From: Neomesorhizobium sp963726065
Lineage (GTDB): Bacteria; Pseudomonadota; Alphaproteobacteria; Rhizobiales; Rhizobiaceae
NCBI GenBank assembly: GCA_963726065.1
Contig: CAVSAU010000019.1
Location: 62,001 to 126,000 of the forward strand
Direction: 5' to 3'
Length of the DNA stretch: 64,000 nucleotides
The notes below the pieces were generated by a model, which was not told the origin of the DNA, did not search any database, and saw only the letters and a program-made list of their open reading frames with translations. Position 1 is the stretch's first letter, and each line of letters opens with the position of its first letter. This document shows positions 45,533 through 54,840 of this stretch, piece by piece. The translations under genes were made by a program, and so were the position numbers.

Positions 45533-45565
45533 ATTGCCGGCCGCGATTGCAACTCGGCCGGCAAT
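45533..45565 (+). terminator. Hairpin after the LacI gene, possible terminator
   Basis: ATTGCCGGCC (45533-45542) pairs perfectly with GGCCGGCAAT (45556-45565), 12 bases after the LacI stop. There is no clean T-tract, so factor-independent termination is uncertain. Confidence 0.45.
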
Positions 45566-45638
45566 TGCTAGAATTACCTTGGCGGTTGGACCGGTAATCC
45601 GCGAGCAGCGATTTTCCGTCTGACCCGGCGGCCGGAGT

Positions 45639-45727
45639 TTCCCGCTCGCTGCGGGAAGGCAAGCGGCGACTTTCCCGGTCCCGCTATCCGGCCGTCTCAG
45701 GTTCCCTCTGTCGAAAGCCCGGAAAGT
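45639..45727 (+). promoter_or_regulatory. Structured leader of the hydroxyacid dehydrogenase gene
   Basis: Two foldable elements precede the ATG at 45735: a hairpin TTCCCGC-TCGCT-GCGGGAA (45639-45657), and ACTTTCC (45669-45675) complementary to GGAAAGT (45721-45727), which overlaps the probable ribosome binding site. Pairing would mask translation initiation. It matches no riboswitch class I know. Confidence 0.35.
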
Positions 45728-45734
45728 TCCCATC

Positions 45735-46715
45735 ATGACCAGCAAGACCAGTGCCGTGACCATCCTTGTGCCGGGTAGACTGCACGACCATGCGGCCAAG
45801 CGAGTGGACGGCGCTTTCAAAATGGTGCGCGTCGAGCGGGCCGACGCGGCGCTGGTCACCAGCGCGATGGCTGAAAGCGTGCGAGGCATCGCCGCGATGA
45901 CAACGATCGATGCGGCTTTCATCGATGCACTGCCGAATCTCGAGATCATCGCCAATTTCGGCGTCGGCTACGACGCCGTCGACGCCAAGCATGCCGGCAA
46001 GCGGGGCGTCATGGTCACCAACACGCCGGACGTGCTGACCGAGGAGGTCGCCGACACCGCACTTGGGCTGCTTCTGAACACGGTTCGCGAACTGCCGAAG
46101 GCCGAGGCATGGCTGAGGGACGGACGGTGGGTGCGCGATGGCGCCTATCCGCTGACCGGGACGACATTGCGCGGCCGCCGAGCCGGAATTTTTGGCATGG
46201 GCCGCATCGGCCTGGCGATCGCACGCCGGCTGGAAGCGTTCGGCCTGCCGGTTGCCTATCACAACCGCAGCCGGGTCGAGGCCGTAACCTACGACTATTA
46301 TCCGACGCTGCTTGGTCTGGCCGGCGCGGTCGACACCCTGATTTCGGTGGCGCCAGGCGGGGCGGCGACCGACAAGGCGGTCGGCAAGGATGTTCTGGAA
46401 GCGCTCGGTCCGAACGGCGTCTTCGTCAACATCGGCCGGGGCAGCACCGTGGATGAAGCGGCGCTCGCCACAGCACTTGCCAACGGCACGATCCGCGCCG
46501 CCGGTCTCGATGTGTTCGCCAACGAACCGCATGTGCCGCAGGCGCTGCTCGATGCGCCCAACGCCAGCCTGTTGCCACATGTCGGCTCGGCCTCGAAACA
46601 TACGCGCGAAGCGATGGCCGATCTCGTCGTCGACAATCTGCTGGCATGGTTCGGCGAAGGACGTCCGCTGACGCCGGTGCCGGAAACGATGGGTGTCGCG
46701 ACCAAGCAGCGTTAG
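45735..46715 (+). CDS. D-isomer-specific 2-hydroxyacid dehydrogenase
   Basis: 326 residues. NAD-binding GIFGMGRIGLAIARR near residue 154; catalytic triad residues visible as Arg in NIGRGSTVDEAAL, Glu in DVFANEPHVP and His in LLPHVGSASKHTREA. The N-terminal catalytic-domain strand IIANFGVGYDAVDAK is typical of the glyoxylate/hydroxypyruvate reductase group. It would reduce a 2-keto acid (glyoxylate, hydroxypyruvate) to the D-hydroxy acid. Preceded by a structured leader and the LacI regulator; its stop codon overlaps a palindromic repeat. Confidence 0.88.
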   Translation: MTSKTSAVTILVPGRLHDHAAKRVDGAFKMVRVERADAALVTSAMAESVRGIAAMTTIDAAFIDALPNLEIIANFGVGYDAVDAKHAGKRGVMVTNTPDVLTEEVADTALGLLLNTVRELPKAEAWLRDGRWVRDGAYPLTGTTLRGRRAGIFGMGRIGLAIARRLEAFGLPVAYHNRSRVEAVTYDYYPTLLGLAGAVDTLISVAPGGAATDKAVGKDVLEALGPNGVFVNIGRGSTVDEAALATALANGTIRAAGLDVFANEPHVPQALLDAPNASLLPHVGSASKHTREAMADLVVDNLLAWFGEGRPLTPVPETMGVATKQR

Positions 46716-46762
46716 AGCATGATTCCGAAAGGTGGAGACCGGTTTTCGGAAAAGTCATGCTC
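46715..46762. repeat. 48-base palindromic repeat after the dehydrogenase gene
   Basis: Arms GAGCATGA (46715-46722) and TCATGCTC (46755-46762), inner arms TTCCGAAA (46723-46730) and TTTCGGAA (46744-46751); 16 paired bases around a 12-base loop. The GAGCATGA module is common between genes in Mesorhizobium-type genomes. It begins at the last base of the stop codon and may end transcription or stabilise the mRNA. Confidence 0.65.
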
Positions 46763-46909
46763 CAACAAAGAGATGGAGCCACTCCGATCCGATCGGGATT
46801 GATTGGGCTCTGGCCGGCCGTTGAGATCGGCGCGAAATTTTGCCTTTTGTCGTTAATGCGCCCTTAAGCCCTGCGGCGTCATCGTCCTCTCCGGCGGCAT
46901 TTGGGCCGG

Positions 46910-47009
46910 GAGCGGTTCCGGTTCTTTCAGAACCAATAACTCGCTCCAACTGTTTGTTTGCCGCATTTATGCGAACGCCAAATGATTCCATTTGGCCGCA
47001 GAATGCTCT
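46910..47009. repeat. About 100-base intergenic repeat, copy A
   Basis: Runs from GAGCGGTTCCGGTTCTTTC to AATGCTCT and matches copy B (63105-63210) along its whole length with few substitutions, including TTTGCCGCATTTATGCG and CGCCAAATGATTCCATTTGG, itself an inverted repeat. It ends 11 bases before the next gene, so it forms that gene's leader. Confidence 0.75.
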
Positions 47010-47020
47010 GCGGGGCTGTC

Positions 47021-47434
47021 ATGAAACTTTTCCCGGCACTTCTAGCCGTCGGGCTGGCGCTCGGCGGTGCCTTCGTCGCCAAGGGCAAGCCGCCCGAAAC
47101 CACGGCGGCTTCGATGCTCGGGCCGGTGGCAAGGACGGGACAACCGTCGAGCGACGGCCGGTATCTGCTGTGGTCGGGCGACGATCTCGCCTGCGCCGTC
47201 GTGCGGGGCAAGGCAGCGGGCGACGGAGCCTATATGCTCAGCGCCGACGCGGATTGCGAGCGACTGCTGCCGGGGCTTTCCAAGGTGCGGTTCTGGCAGG
47301 AGCGCGACGACGCGGTGGTGGTATTCAGCCGCGACGGCATCGACGATCTGGTCACCTTCGCGGTGGCTGACGGTGTCGCCTACGAATCCTTCCGTCCAGC
47401 GTCGGCGCTGATCTCGGTCGTCGCCGCGGATTGA
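47021..47434 (+). CDS. Small exported protein, AprI/Inh-like fold
   Basis: 137 residues with a Sec signal peptide (KLFPALLAVGLALGGAFVAKG). The mature part is beta-rich with two Cys (DDLACAVV and ADCERLLPG), a pattern seen in AprI/Inh metalloprotease-inhibitor and Omp19-like proteins: about eight strands, C-terminal DLVTFAVADGVAYESF. ATG 47021 chosen because the signal peptide starts there; the open frame upstream lies in a repeat element. Function (protease inhibitor or envelope protein) is a guess from the fold pattern. Confidence 0.6.
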   Translation: MKLFPALLAVGLALGGAFVAKGKPPETTAASMLGPVARTGQPSSDGRYLLWSGDDLACAVVRGKAAGDGAYMLSADADCERLLPGLSKVRFWQERDDAVVVFSRDGIDDLVTFAVADGVAYESFRPASALISVVAAD

Positions 47435-47587
47435 AGCCGGGCCGCGGGAAGGACCGCTTGAATCCGAAGAGCCGTGGCTTTGTGATCGATCCAATTGAAC
47501 CAAAAACGAAAAGCGAAAGATAACGTCCCTCGGATATCTTCGCCCTCTATGGTGTCCGATAATGCGAAGGCGCCTGTCTGAGGAGTT

Positions 47588-48361
47588 CTATTCTGCGGCC
47601 GTCCTTGCGCCTGTCCTGGCAAGCGCATGGGCACGCGTTGCGTCGCCGAACGCCCGGAATATCCGCGCCGAGTTGTCGTCCGACTTCACCCAATATTCCG
47701 GATGCCATTGCACGCCGACGGCAAAGGCGCGGCTGTCCCTGACCGAAACCGCCTCGACGGTGCCATCCTCGGCCACGGCTTCGACCTGCAACCGGCTGCC
47801 CAGCCGGTCCACCGCCTGGCGGTGGACCGAATTAACCTTGATTTCACCAGCGCCGAACACGCCGGCAAGGCAACTGCCGGGCTTGATCGCCACCGGCTGG
47901 CGGATGGCGAAGCGCTCGTCCTGATTGTCGCTGACCGGCGCGCGGTGATCGAGCGATCCCGCGCGGTCCTGGATTTCGGTCGCCAGCGTACCGCCCAGCG
48001 CGACGTTCAGTTCCTGGATGCCGCGGCAGATGGCCAGCAACGGCACGCCGTATTCGATCGCCTTGCGGATCAGCGGCAAGGTGGTGGCGTCGCGCGCCGG
48101 ATCGTAGGGGCCATTGGCTTCGCTGGCGTCGCCACCGTAGAGAGAAGGATGCACGTTGGATTTCGAGCCGGTAACCATCACGCCGTCGACCGAGGCGAGC
48201 AGGCGATCGAGATCGAGGCGCTCGCCGAAGGACGGGACCATGACCGGGAAGACACCGGCGGCGGAGAGAGCCGCCTCGAGATATTGCTGCGGGGTGGCGT
48301 GCCAGGTGTTGTTGTCGAACTGGCGGACATCGGTCGAAACGGCAACGAGCGGCTGATGCAT
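47588..48361 (-). CDS. Class C26 gamma-glutamyl hydrolase (PuuD-like peptidase)
   Basis: 257 residues from the ATG at 48361 (MHQPLVAVSTDVR). Glutamine-amidotransferase fold with nucleophile Cys in LAICRGIQELNVALGG and the His-Glu pair in GVQWHPEYW. GSKSNVHPSLYGG supports the gamma-glutamyl-GABA hydrolase branch. It should release glutamate from gamma-glutamyl conjugates, and could pair with the glutamine-synthetase-like ligase at 36.7 kb although they are 9 kb apart. Not to be confused with urate oxidase PuuD at 31.7 kb. Divergent from the TRAP binding proteins. Confidence 0.85.
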   Translation of the reverse strand: MHQPLVAVSTDVRQFDNNTWHATPQQYLEAALSAAGVFPVMVPSFGERLDLDRLLASVDGVMVTGSKSNVHPSLYGGDASEANGPYDPARDATTLPLIRKAIEYGVPLLAICRGIQELNVALGGTLATEIQDRAGSLDHRAPVSDNQDERFAIRQPVAIKPGSCLAGVFGAGEIKVNSVHRQAVDRLGSRLQVEAVAEDGTVEAVSVRDSRAFAVGVQWHPEYWVKSDDNSARIFRAFGDATRAHALARTGARTAAE

Positions 48362-48668
48362 GGTCTGCTTTCGGTAACGGGGCGCGATTCCAACGGGCGC
48401 CATAAGGTGAACTCGTCGCGAATCTAGTCACGATTGCGGTTTTTTTCCACTGCCTCGATGGCGAGCCGTTTGGCACAGCATTGCCGGATTAAACTAAAGT
48501 TGCATGCGCTGGTTGCCGGCCGAAGATATTTCCACCGGCCGCTATTTTCCGTGCCGCCGCGCGGCTGGACACGGTTTTGTTAACATGTATTGTGCCGCGA
48601 TGCCGCGCGCCGGGTTTGGGCAAAGAGCTTGGGCTGGCGGCCAAAACAATCCCTGTGGAGGAGAATTC
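48362..48668. other. Divergent intergenic region (307 bases)
   Basis: Lies between the C26 hydrolase and the first TRAP binding protein and must hold both promoters. The TRAP gene's ribosome binding site (GTGGAGGAG) is at its right end. No repeat or strong palindrome was seen. Confidence 0.5.
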
Positions 48669-49778
48669 ATGGATCGCCGTTCATTTATCAGAAAGGCCGG
48701 TGTGACCGGCGCCGGAGCGGCGGTCGCCGCGACCACGCTCGCGGCCCCGGCAATTGCCCAGTCCAATCCGAAGGTAACTTGGCGTCTGACGTCGTCGTTC
48801 CCGAAGTCGCTGGACACCATCTATGGCGGCGCCGAGACCTTCTCGAAGATGCTGTCGGAAGCGACTGACGGCAATTTCACGGTTCAGGTCTTCGCGGCCG
48901 GCGAGATCGTGCCCGGCCTGCAGGCTGCCGACGCGACGACAGCCGGCACCGTCGAGGCCTGCCATACGGTCGCCTATTACTACTGGGGCAAGAACCCGAC
49001 CTGGGCGCTCGGTGCGGCCGTTCCCTTCGCGCTCAATGCGCGCGGCATGAATGCCTGGCATTATCACGGCGGCGGCATCGACCTGTTCAATGAGTTCCTT
49101 GGTACACAGGGTCTTGTCGGCTTCCCCGGCGGCAACACAGGCGTGCAGATGGGCGGCTGGTTCCGCAAGGAAATCAACACAGTCGCCGACATGCAGGGTC
49201 TGAAGATGCGCATCGGCGGTTTCGCCGGCAAGGTCGTGGAAAAGCTCGGCGTCGTACCGCAGCAGATTGCCGGCGGCGATATCTACCCGGCGCTGGAGAA
49301 GGGCACCATCGACGCCGCAGAATGGGTCGGCCCGTACGATGACGAAAAGCTCGGCTTCCAGAAGGTGGCGCCGTACTATTATTATCCAGGCTGGTGGGAA
49401 GGCGGACCGACCGTCCATCTGATGTTCAACAAGGCGAAATACGACGAACTGCCGGCGGCCTACAAGTCGCTGCTGCGCACGGCTGCCCACGCCGCGGACG
49501 CCGACATGCTGCAGAAGTACGACTACAAGAACCCGACGGCGATCAAGAGCCTGGTGGCCAATGGCGCGCAGCTGCGTCCGTTCAGCCAGGAAATCCTGCT
49601 GGCCTGCTTCGACAAGTCGAACGAAGTCTACGCCGAAATGACCGCCAGCAATCCCGAATTCAAGAAGATCTGGGATTCGATCACGGCGTTCCGCAAAGAC
49701 TACTACCTCAACGCGCAGGTCGCTGAATACAACTACGACACGTTCATGATGATCCAGCAGCGCAGCGGCAAACTCTGA
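48669..49778 (+). CDS. dctP: TRAP transporter substrate-binding protein DctP (copy 1)
   Basis: 369 residues. The N-terminal twin-Arg signal (RRSFIRKAGVTGAGAA, cleavage after APAIAQ) is followed by a DctP-family fold: TSSFPKSLDTIYGGAETFSK, GLKMRIGGFAGKVVEKLGV with the conserved ligand-binding Arg, and EWVGPYDDEKLGFQKVAPYY. That last block is typical of the mannonate/2-keto-acid-type P subunits. GGAGGAG lies before the ATG. It ends at a good intrinsic terminator and a paralogue follows. The matching membrane subunits appear to be the dctQM pair on the opposite strand. Confidence 0.92.
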   Translation: MDRRSFIRKAGVTGAGAAVAATTLAAPAIAQSNPKVTWRLTSSFPKSLDTIYGGAETFSKMLSEATDGNFTVQVFAAGEIVPGLQAADATTAGTVEACHTVAYYYWGKNPTWALGAAVPFALNARGMNAWHYHGGGIDLFNEFLGTQGLVGFPGGNTGVQMGGWFRKEINTVADMQGLKMRIGGFAGKVVEKLGVVPQQIAGGDIYPALEKGTIDAAEWVGPYDDEKLGFQKVAPYYYYPGWWEGGPTVHLMFNKAKYDELPAAYKSLLRTAAHAADADMLQKYDYKNPTAIKSLVANGAQLRPFSQEILLACFDKSNEVYAEMTASNPEFKKIWDSITAFRKDYYLNAQVAEYNYDTFMMIQQRSGKL

Positions 49779-49798
49779 TTTACCGACGGTCGTTTTGG

Positions 49799-49829
49799 GG
49801 GTCCGGTGCGAAAGCGCCGGACCCTTTTT
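49799..49829 (+). terminator. Intrinsic terminator after TRAP binding protein 1
   Basis: Stem GGGTCCGGTGC / GCGCCGGACCC with a GAAA tetraloop followed by TTTTT (49825-49829). One G-U pair; otherwise perfect. Confidence 0.85.
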
Positions 49830-50037
49830 GTTTGAGGCGCGATCGCGGCAAATTGCTAAATTTATTTACTTTCCGGAATCAAGGAAGGCGATGATTTCGT
49901 GTCTTCGAAGCGTGGAGGCCGTTGCTTCCGGCGCTGCTGGACAGCTTTCTTCTCCCGTGTATTGATTGCTCGCTGCCTGCAGCCGGCGCCCAAGATCGGC
50001 GGGGCATTCTTGTGGTCCATGCATGGGAGGTTACAGA

Positions 50038-51147
50038 ATGGATCGTCGTTCCTTTATCAAGCGGGCGGGGACCGCCGGCGTGGGGGCTGCGGCGGCAGCG
50101 GCGACACTCGCCGCGCCGGCAATCGCGCAATCGGCGCCGAAGATTTCCTGGCGTTGCACGTCGTCCTTTCCCAAGGCGCTCGATACCATTTTCGGCGCGG
50201 CCCAGACGATGGCGAAATATGTCAAGGAATCCACCGACGGCAATTTCGACATCCAGGTCTTTGCGGCTGGCGAGATCGTGCCGGGCCTGCAGGCTGCGGA
50301 TGCCGCGGCCGCCGGGACCGTCGAGATGTGCCACACGGCTTCCTACTATTATTGGGGCAAGGACCCGACATATGCCTTGGCGACGGCCGTCCCCTTCATG
50401 TTCAACGACCGGCAGATGAACGCCTGGCTCTATTATGGCGACGGTAACGCGCTGCTGAACGAATTCTATGCGACGCAGGGCCTCTACGGCCTGGCGTGCG
50501 GCAACACGGGAGCCCAGATGGGCGGCTGGTACCGCAAGGAAATCAACACGCTCGCCGACCTTAAGGGCTTGAAGATGCGTATCGGCGGTTTCGCCGGCAA
50601 GGTGGTCGAGAAGCTGGGGGTGGTGCCGCAGCAGATTGCCGGAGGCGACATTTACCCGGCGCTGGAAAAGGGCACGATCGATGCGGCGGAGTGGGTAGGT
50701 CCCTACGATGACGAGAAGCTCGGCTTCCAGAAGGTCGCGCCCTATTACTATTATCCCGGCTGGTGGGAAGGCGGGCCGACATTGCACACACTGGTCAATC
50801 TCGCCAAGTGGAACGAACTGCCGAAAGACTACCAGGCCGCGGTGGCGTCTGCCTGCGAGGCGGCCAATTGCGACATGATGGCGAGCTACGACCACAAGAA
50901 CCCCGGCGCCTTGAAGCGCCTCGTCGCCGGTGGCGCGCAATTGCGGCCGTTCAGCCAGGAGATCCTTTCAGCCTGTTTCGATTCGGCAAACGCGACCTAT
51001 GCCGAAATTTCCGCTTCGAACGCAGCCTTCAAGAAGATCTATGACAGCCAGGCGGCGTTCCGGAAGGATGCCTATCTGTGGGCGCAGATTTCGGAATACA
51101 CGTTCGACACCTTCATGATGATCCAGCAGCGCAACGGCAAACTCTGA
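50038..51147 (+). CDS. dctP: TRAP transporter substrate-binding protein DctP (copy 2)
   Basis: 369 residues, the same length as copy 1 and aligning end to end. Tat signal RRSFIKRAGTAGVGAA with cleavage after APAIAQ. The blocks KMRIGGFAGKVVEKLGVV and QQIAGGDIYPALEKGTIDAA are the same in both copies, while segments such as LYYGDGNALLNEFYATQGLY (versus YHGGGIDLFNEFLGTQGL) differ and may set ligand preference. The ATG follows GGGAGG at a rather long spacing. Each copy has its own terminator, so they are probably separate transcription units. Confidence 0.92.
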   Translation: MDRRSFIKRAGTAGVGAAAAAATLAAPAIAQSAPKISWRCTSSFPKALDTIFGAAQTMAKYVKESTDGNFDIQVFAAGEIVPGLQAADAAAAGTVEMCHTASYYYWGKDPTYALATAVPFMFNDRQMNAWLYYGDGNALLNEFYATQGLYGLACGNTGAQMGGWYRKEINTLADLKGLKMRIGGFAGKVVEKLGVVPQQIAGGDIYPALEKGTIDAAEWVGPYDDEKLGFQKVAPYYYYPGWWEGGPTLHTLVNLAKWNELPKDYQAAVASACEAANCDMMASYDHKNPGALKRLVAGGAQLRPFSQEILSACFDSANATYAEISASNAAFKKIYDSQAAFRKDAYLWAQISEYTFDTFMMIQQRNGKL

Positions 51148-51183
51148 GCATCGTCGCGCGACACTCGTCTTGAAAGAAAAAGC

Positions 51184-51209
51184 CCCGGAAGCGTGCTTCC
51201 GGGTTTTTT
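51184..51209. terminator. Bidirectional intrinsic terminator between TRAP binding protein 2 and dctM
   Basis: CCCGGAAGC-GT-GCTTCCGGG followed by TTTTTT, and preceded by AAAGAAAAAG, which reads as a T-tract on the minus strand. It can therefore stop both convergent transcripts. Confidence 0.85.
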
Positions 51210-51225
51210 CTTAACTTGTAGAGCT

Positions 51226-53075
51226 TCAGTTGAAGCTTGGCGGTTTTGAAAGATCTGTGGCAGGCGGCGCGGGCTGAGCCGGCGTGGAACCCGCTGGCGC
51301 GTCGAACTTCGGCGGCTGCGAGAGGTCGTTGGCTGGCGCCGGCTGGGCTGGCGTGGCCGCTCCGTTGGCGGGAGGCGTCGCCGCGCCATCCGCGGGAGGA
51401 GCGCCGAGCGGCGGCAGGCCAAGCCCCGGCAGGCCCTGCAGCCCCGGCTGGTTGCCGCCGAAGGGCGGCACCACGATCTCGATCGTCGCTCGGATCGACG
51501 ACCGTGCCCTTGTAGTGCATGACCATCTGCGGGAAGGCGATGGTCAGACCGACCATGATGATCTGGATGCAGACGAACGGCACGGCGCCCCAATAGATCT
51601 GTCCGGTGGTGACTGGCTCGATCTTCTTGCCGGTGATGCGGTCGAGATAGGGCACCCGGGCCGCGACCGATCGCAGGTAGAACAGCGCGAAGCCGAAGGG
51701 CGGATGCATGAAGCTGGTCTGCATGTTGACGCCGAGCAGCACGCCGAACCAGATCAGGTCGATGCCGAGCTTGTCGGCGGCTGGAGCCAGCAGCGGCACG
51801 ATGATGAAGGCCAGTTCGAAGAAATCGAGGAAGAAGGCCAGCAGGAAGACGAGGATGTTGACGACGATCAGGAAGCCGATCTCGCCGCCCGGCAGCGACA
51901 CCAGCAGGTGCTCGACCCAGAGATGGCCGTTGACGCCGTAGAAGGTGAGCGAGAAGACGCGCGCGCCGATCAGGATGAACAGCACGAAGGACGACAGCCG
52001 CGTCGTCGATGCCAGCGCCTGCTTGATGACGTCGAGCGACAGCCGGCCCTTTGCGGCCGCCATGATCAGCGCGCCGACAGCGCCCATTGCGCCGCCTTCG
52101 GTCGGCGTCGCGATGCCGAGGAAGATGGTGCCGAGCACCAGGAAGATCAGCGCCAGCGGCGGGATCAGCACGATGATCACCTGCTGGGCGAGCCGCGACA
52201 TCAGCGTTGATATTCAGCGCCCGGTCGGCAAGCGGCGACAATGTAGATGACGATGATGCCGACGGTGGCGCCGAGGATGTCGGCATTGGCGCCTTGCGTG
52301 GGCGACAGATAGACATGCGCGGCATAGGCTATGACCGACCGTCACCAGCAGCGCGACGATCAGCGACAACACGCCGTGGCCGAGCGTGCGCGCTTCCAGC
52401 GGCAGCGCCGGCATCGATTTCGCGCTGCGATGATCGACATCATCAGGATGTAGAGCATGTAGAGGCCGGTCAGCACGAGGCCGGGGATCAGCGCGCCCTT
52501 GTACATGTCGCCGACCGAGCGGCCGAGCTGGTCGGCAAGCACGATCAGCACCAGCGACGGCGGGATGATCTGCGCCAGCGTGCCGGACGCAGCGATGACG
52601 CCGGAGGCGACACGCCGGTCGTAGCCGTAGCGCAGCATGATCGGCAGCGAGATCAGGCCCATGGCGATGACCGATGCCGCGACCACGCCGGTCGTGGCGG
52701 CAAGCAGCGCGCCGACGAAGATGACGGCATAGGCGAGGCCGCCGCGGATCGGGCCGAACAGCTGGCCGATCGTGTCGAGCAGGTCCTCGGCCATGCCCGA
52801 TCGTTCGAGCACGATGCCCATGAAGGTGAAGAACGGGATGGCGAGCAGCGTGTCGTTCGACATGACGCCCCAGAAACGCTCCGGCAAGCGCGTAGAGCAG
52901 CGGCCAGGACAGGTTGATCGTCGTTGTTCGAATAGGGCGCCAGTTCGACGCCGATGAAGAAGAAAAGCAGCCCGTTGGCCGCGAGCGAGAAGGCGACGGG
53001 ATAGCCGAGCAGCATGAAGATGATGAGCGAGAAGAACATGATCGGCGCCATGTTCTGGGCGATGAACTCGATCAT
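51226..53075 (-). pseudogene. dctM: TRAP transporter large permease DctM, several frameshifts
   Basis: Across frames this is a long DctM of about 616 residues. N-terminus: MIEFIAQNMAPIMFFSLIIF; middle: SNDTLLAIPFFTFMGIVLE and GVIAASGTLAQIIPPSLVLI; C-terminal half: GIATPTEGGAMGAVG, SFMHPPFGFALFYLRSVA. It ends in an unusual Pro/Ala-rich tail with repeats of the type PAPANDLSQPPKF and PAPPATDLSKPPSF. Frame breaks occur near 52920 and 52890 (each one surplus G on the minus strand), one or more between about 52200 and 52430, and near 51490 (surplus C before GAGATCGTG). It overlaps dctQ by four bases (ATGA). Broken as sequenced; indel errors are likely. Confidence 0.75.
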
Positions 53076-53658
53076 GAGCGGACCTCCTCGGCCAGCGCCT
53101 TGGCTTCGAGTTCTGCCTGTTCATGCATCGATATGAAGGGCGTCGGATCATCCATGTCGCCGCGCATGATGGCGATCTTCTTGATGATCTCGGAAATGCC
53201 CTGCAGCGCCGAGCAGCGAGAAGCCGATCAAGCAGCAGCGACTTGGCCGGCCAGATGATCAGCCCGCCGGCGTTGGTCGACACTTCGCCGCTGCGGAAGG
53301 AGAGCGACACGTAGGGCACGAAATAGTAGATCATCAGCAGGACGAAGGGCATCAGGAAGAAGACGTGCCCGAAAAGGTCGATCCAGTGCTGGACGCGGCG
53401 CGAGAACATGCCGTAGACGATGTCGATGCGGATGTGCTCGTTCTGCTTCAGCGTGTAGGCGGCGGCCAGCAGGAAGGCGGCGCCGAACAGATACCACTGC
53501 AGCTCCAGCCAGGCGTTCGACGACATGTTGAAGGCCTTGCGGATGACGGCGTTGCCGGCGCTGACCAGCACGGCCAGCAGGATCAGCCAGGATACCCATT
53601 TGCCGATGAATTCGTTGATGCGGTCAATGGCTCTGGATAGAGCGAGCAGCCCTGCCAT
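53072..53658 (-). pseudogene. dctQ: TRAP transporter small permease DctQ, frameshifted
   Basis: About 195 residues across frames. Four membrane segments, starting with IDRINEFIGKWVSWLILLAV; then WLELQWYLFGAAFLLAAAYT and KQNEHIRIDIVYG, hallmark DctQ motifs. The break is between about 53205 and 53235: surplus bases in CTGCTTGATCGG and GGCGCTGCAGG (minus strand); removal restores a continuous IGFSLLGLQGISEIIKKIA. GGGAGGA precedes the ATG. It is co-transcribed with dctM and convergent with the TRAP binding proteins. Confidence 0.75.
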
Positions 53659-53840
53659 GCATTCCTCCCGCAATCGTTTTCGTTCGGGCGCGCGGAGTTC
53701 CCATTCCGGCACGCGACGATACGCAACCGATATGTCGACACCGGGAAGGATGCGTCAACAGTAAGTCGGCGATCGGCTGTGGCTGATAACAGCTAATGCT
53801 CGTGGCCCAAGCAGGGCAGGGTACTGTCGATGTGATTTGC

Positions 53841-54749
53841 CTAGGGAACCGGCCGTTCCTGCTTGTCCGGCGATTGCAGAACGAGCAGGGCCACCAGGGC
53901 GAGGAAGACGGCGGCGTCGCGCCATTCGACCGGGAAGTAGCCTGACCACAGCGATCTCGGCCATGCCGAAGGCGACTGCTCCCAATGCGGCGCGCGGCGG
54001 TGAATTGTAGCCGCCGACGGCCGTGATGAAGAGGATTTTCAGGCCGAAAATCAGTCCGGCGCCGAAGCTGATGTTGCCGTAATAGAGCCCGGCCAGAATG
54101 CCGGCGAGCGCCGCGATCAGCCCGCCGAAGATCACCGCGCGATGAAAAACTGCGCCGCACGTCGACGCCGCACATCGCTTGCCGCCGCCGGATCGTCGGA
54201 GACAGCCCGCAAATGCCGGCCGAACGGGAGCGGGAGAGCAGAACCGTCAGGCCCAGGATCGCCACGGCCGCGACCACGCAGTTGACCAGCTGGATGACCG
54301 TCAGCGTCGCGCGGAAGCCATCGGCCGAGGCGAAGACGACGGGTTCGGCCAGCATCGGCGGCAGCCAGAAGTCGCGGGTTTCGGCCGCAATCCGCGCCAG
54401 TTCCATCAGCACCAGCGAGATGCCAAGCGTCGCCGCCACGATCGTGTTGGGCGAACTCTCGGCGAGCGGCGCAAACACCGCGCGCGAGAGAATGTTGCTG
54501 ACCAGAGCGGCATAGGCGAAGCCGGCTGCGATGCCCAGCGCCACCGTTGCCGGCAAGGTCAGCCACAGCACCTACCAGCCGAAGACCGCGACCAGGATCA
54601 TCGTCTGACCGGAAAAAGCGAACAGCGCGCCATAGGCGAGGTTGGTGCGGTGGAGGACGCCGTTGGTCAGCGCATAGCCGAAGGCCAGCAGCGCGTAGAT
54701 GGCGCTCGATATGCAGCCCGTTCAGCACCTGCTGGAGAAAATAGAGCAT
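53841..54749 (-). pseudogene. livH: Orphan branched-chain amino acid ABC permease LivH, degraded
   Basis: Fragments in all three frames align to one LivH permease of about 303 residues: MLYFLQQVLNGLH, AIYALLAFGYALTNG, then LWLTLPATVALGIAAGF, NTIVAATLGISLVLMELARI, MIFGGLIAALAGILAGLYYG and the end VEWRDAAVFLALVALLVLQS. At least four frame breaks and one in-frame TAG (after VAVFGW, near 54574) interrupt it. No LivM, ATPase or binding protein is adjacent. The stop codon cannot be explained by a single-base insertion, so true decay is more likely here than at the other frameshifts. Confidence 0.7.
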
Positions 54750-54840
54750 CGACCTTCCGCATGTCGAAACCGCAGCGCGACCTGACCGTGCCGGCGCGAA
54801 TCTAACTTGTCAAATGTGTTTTACCAGTTAGATTTGCGGC

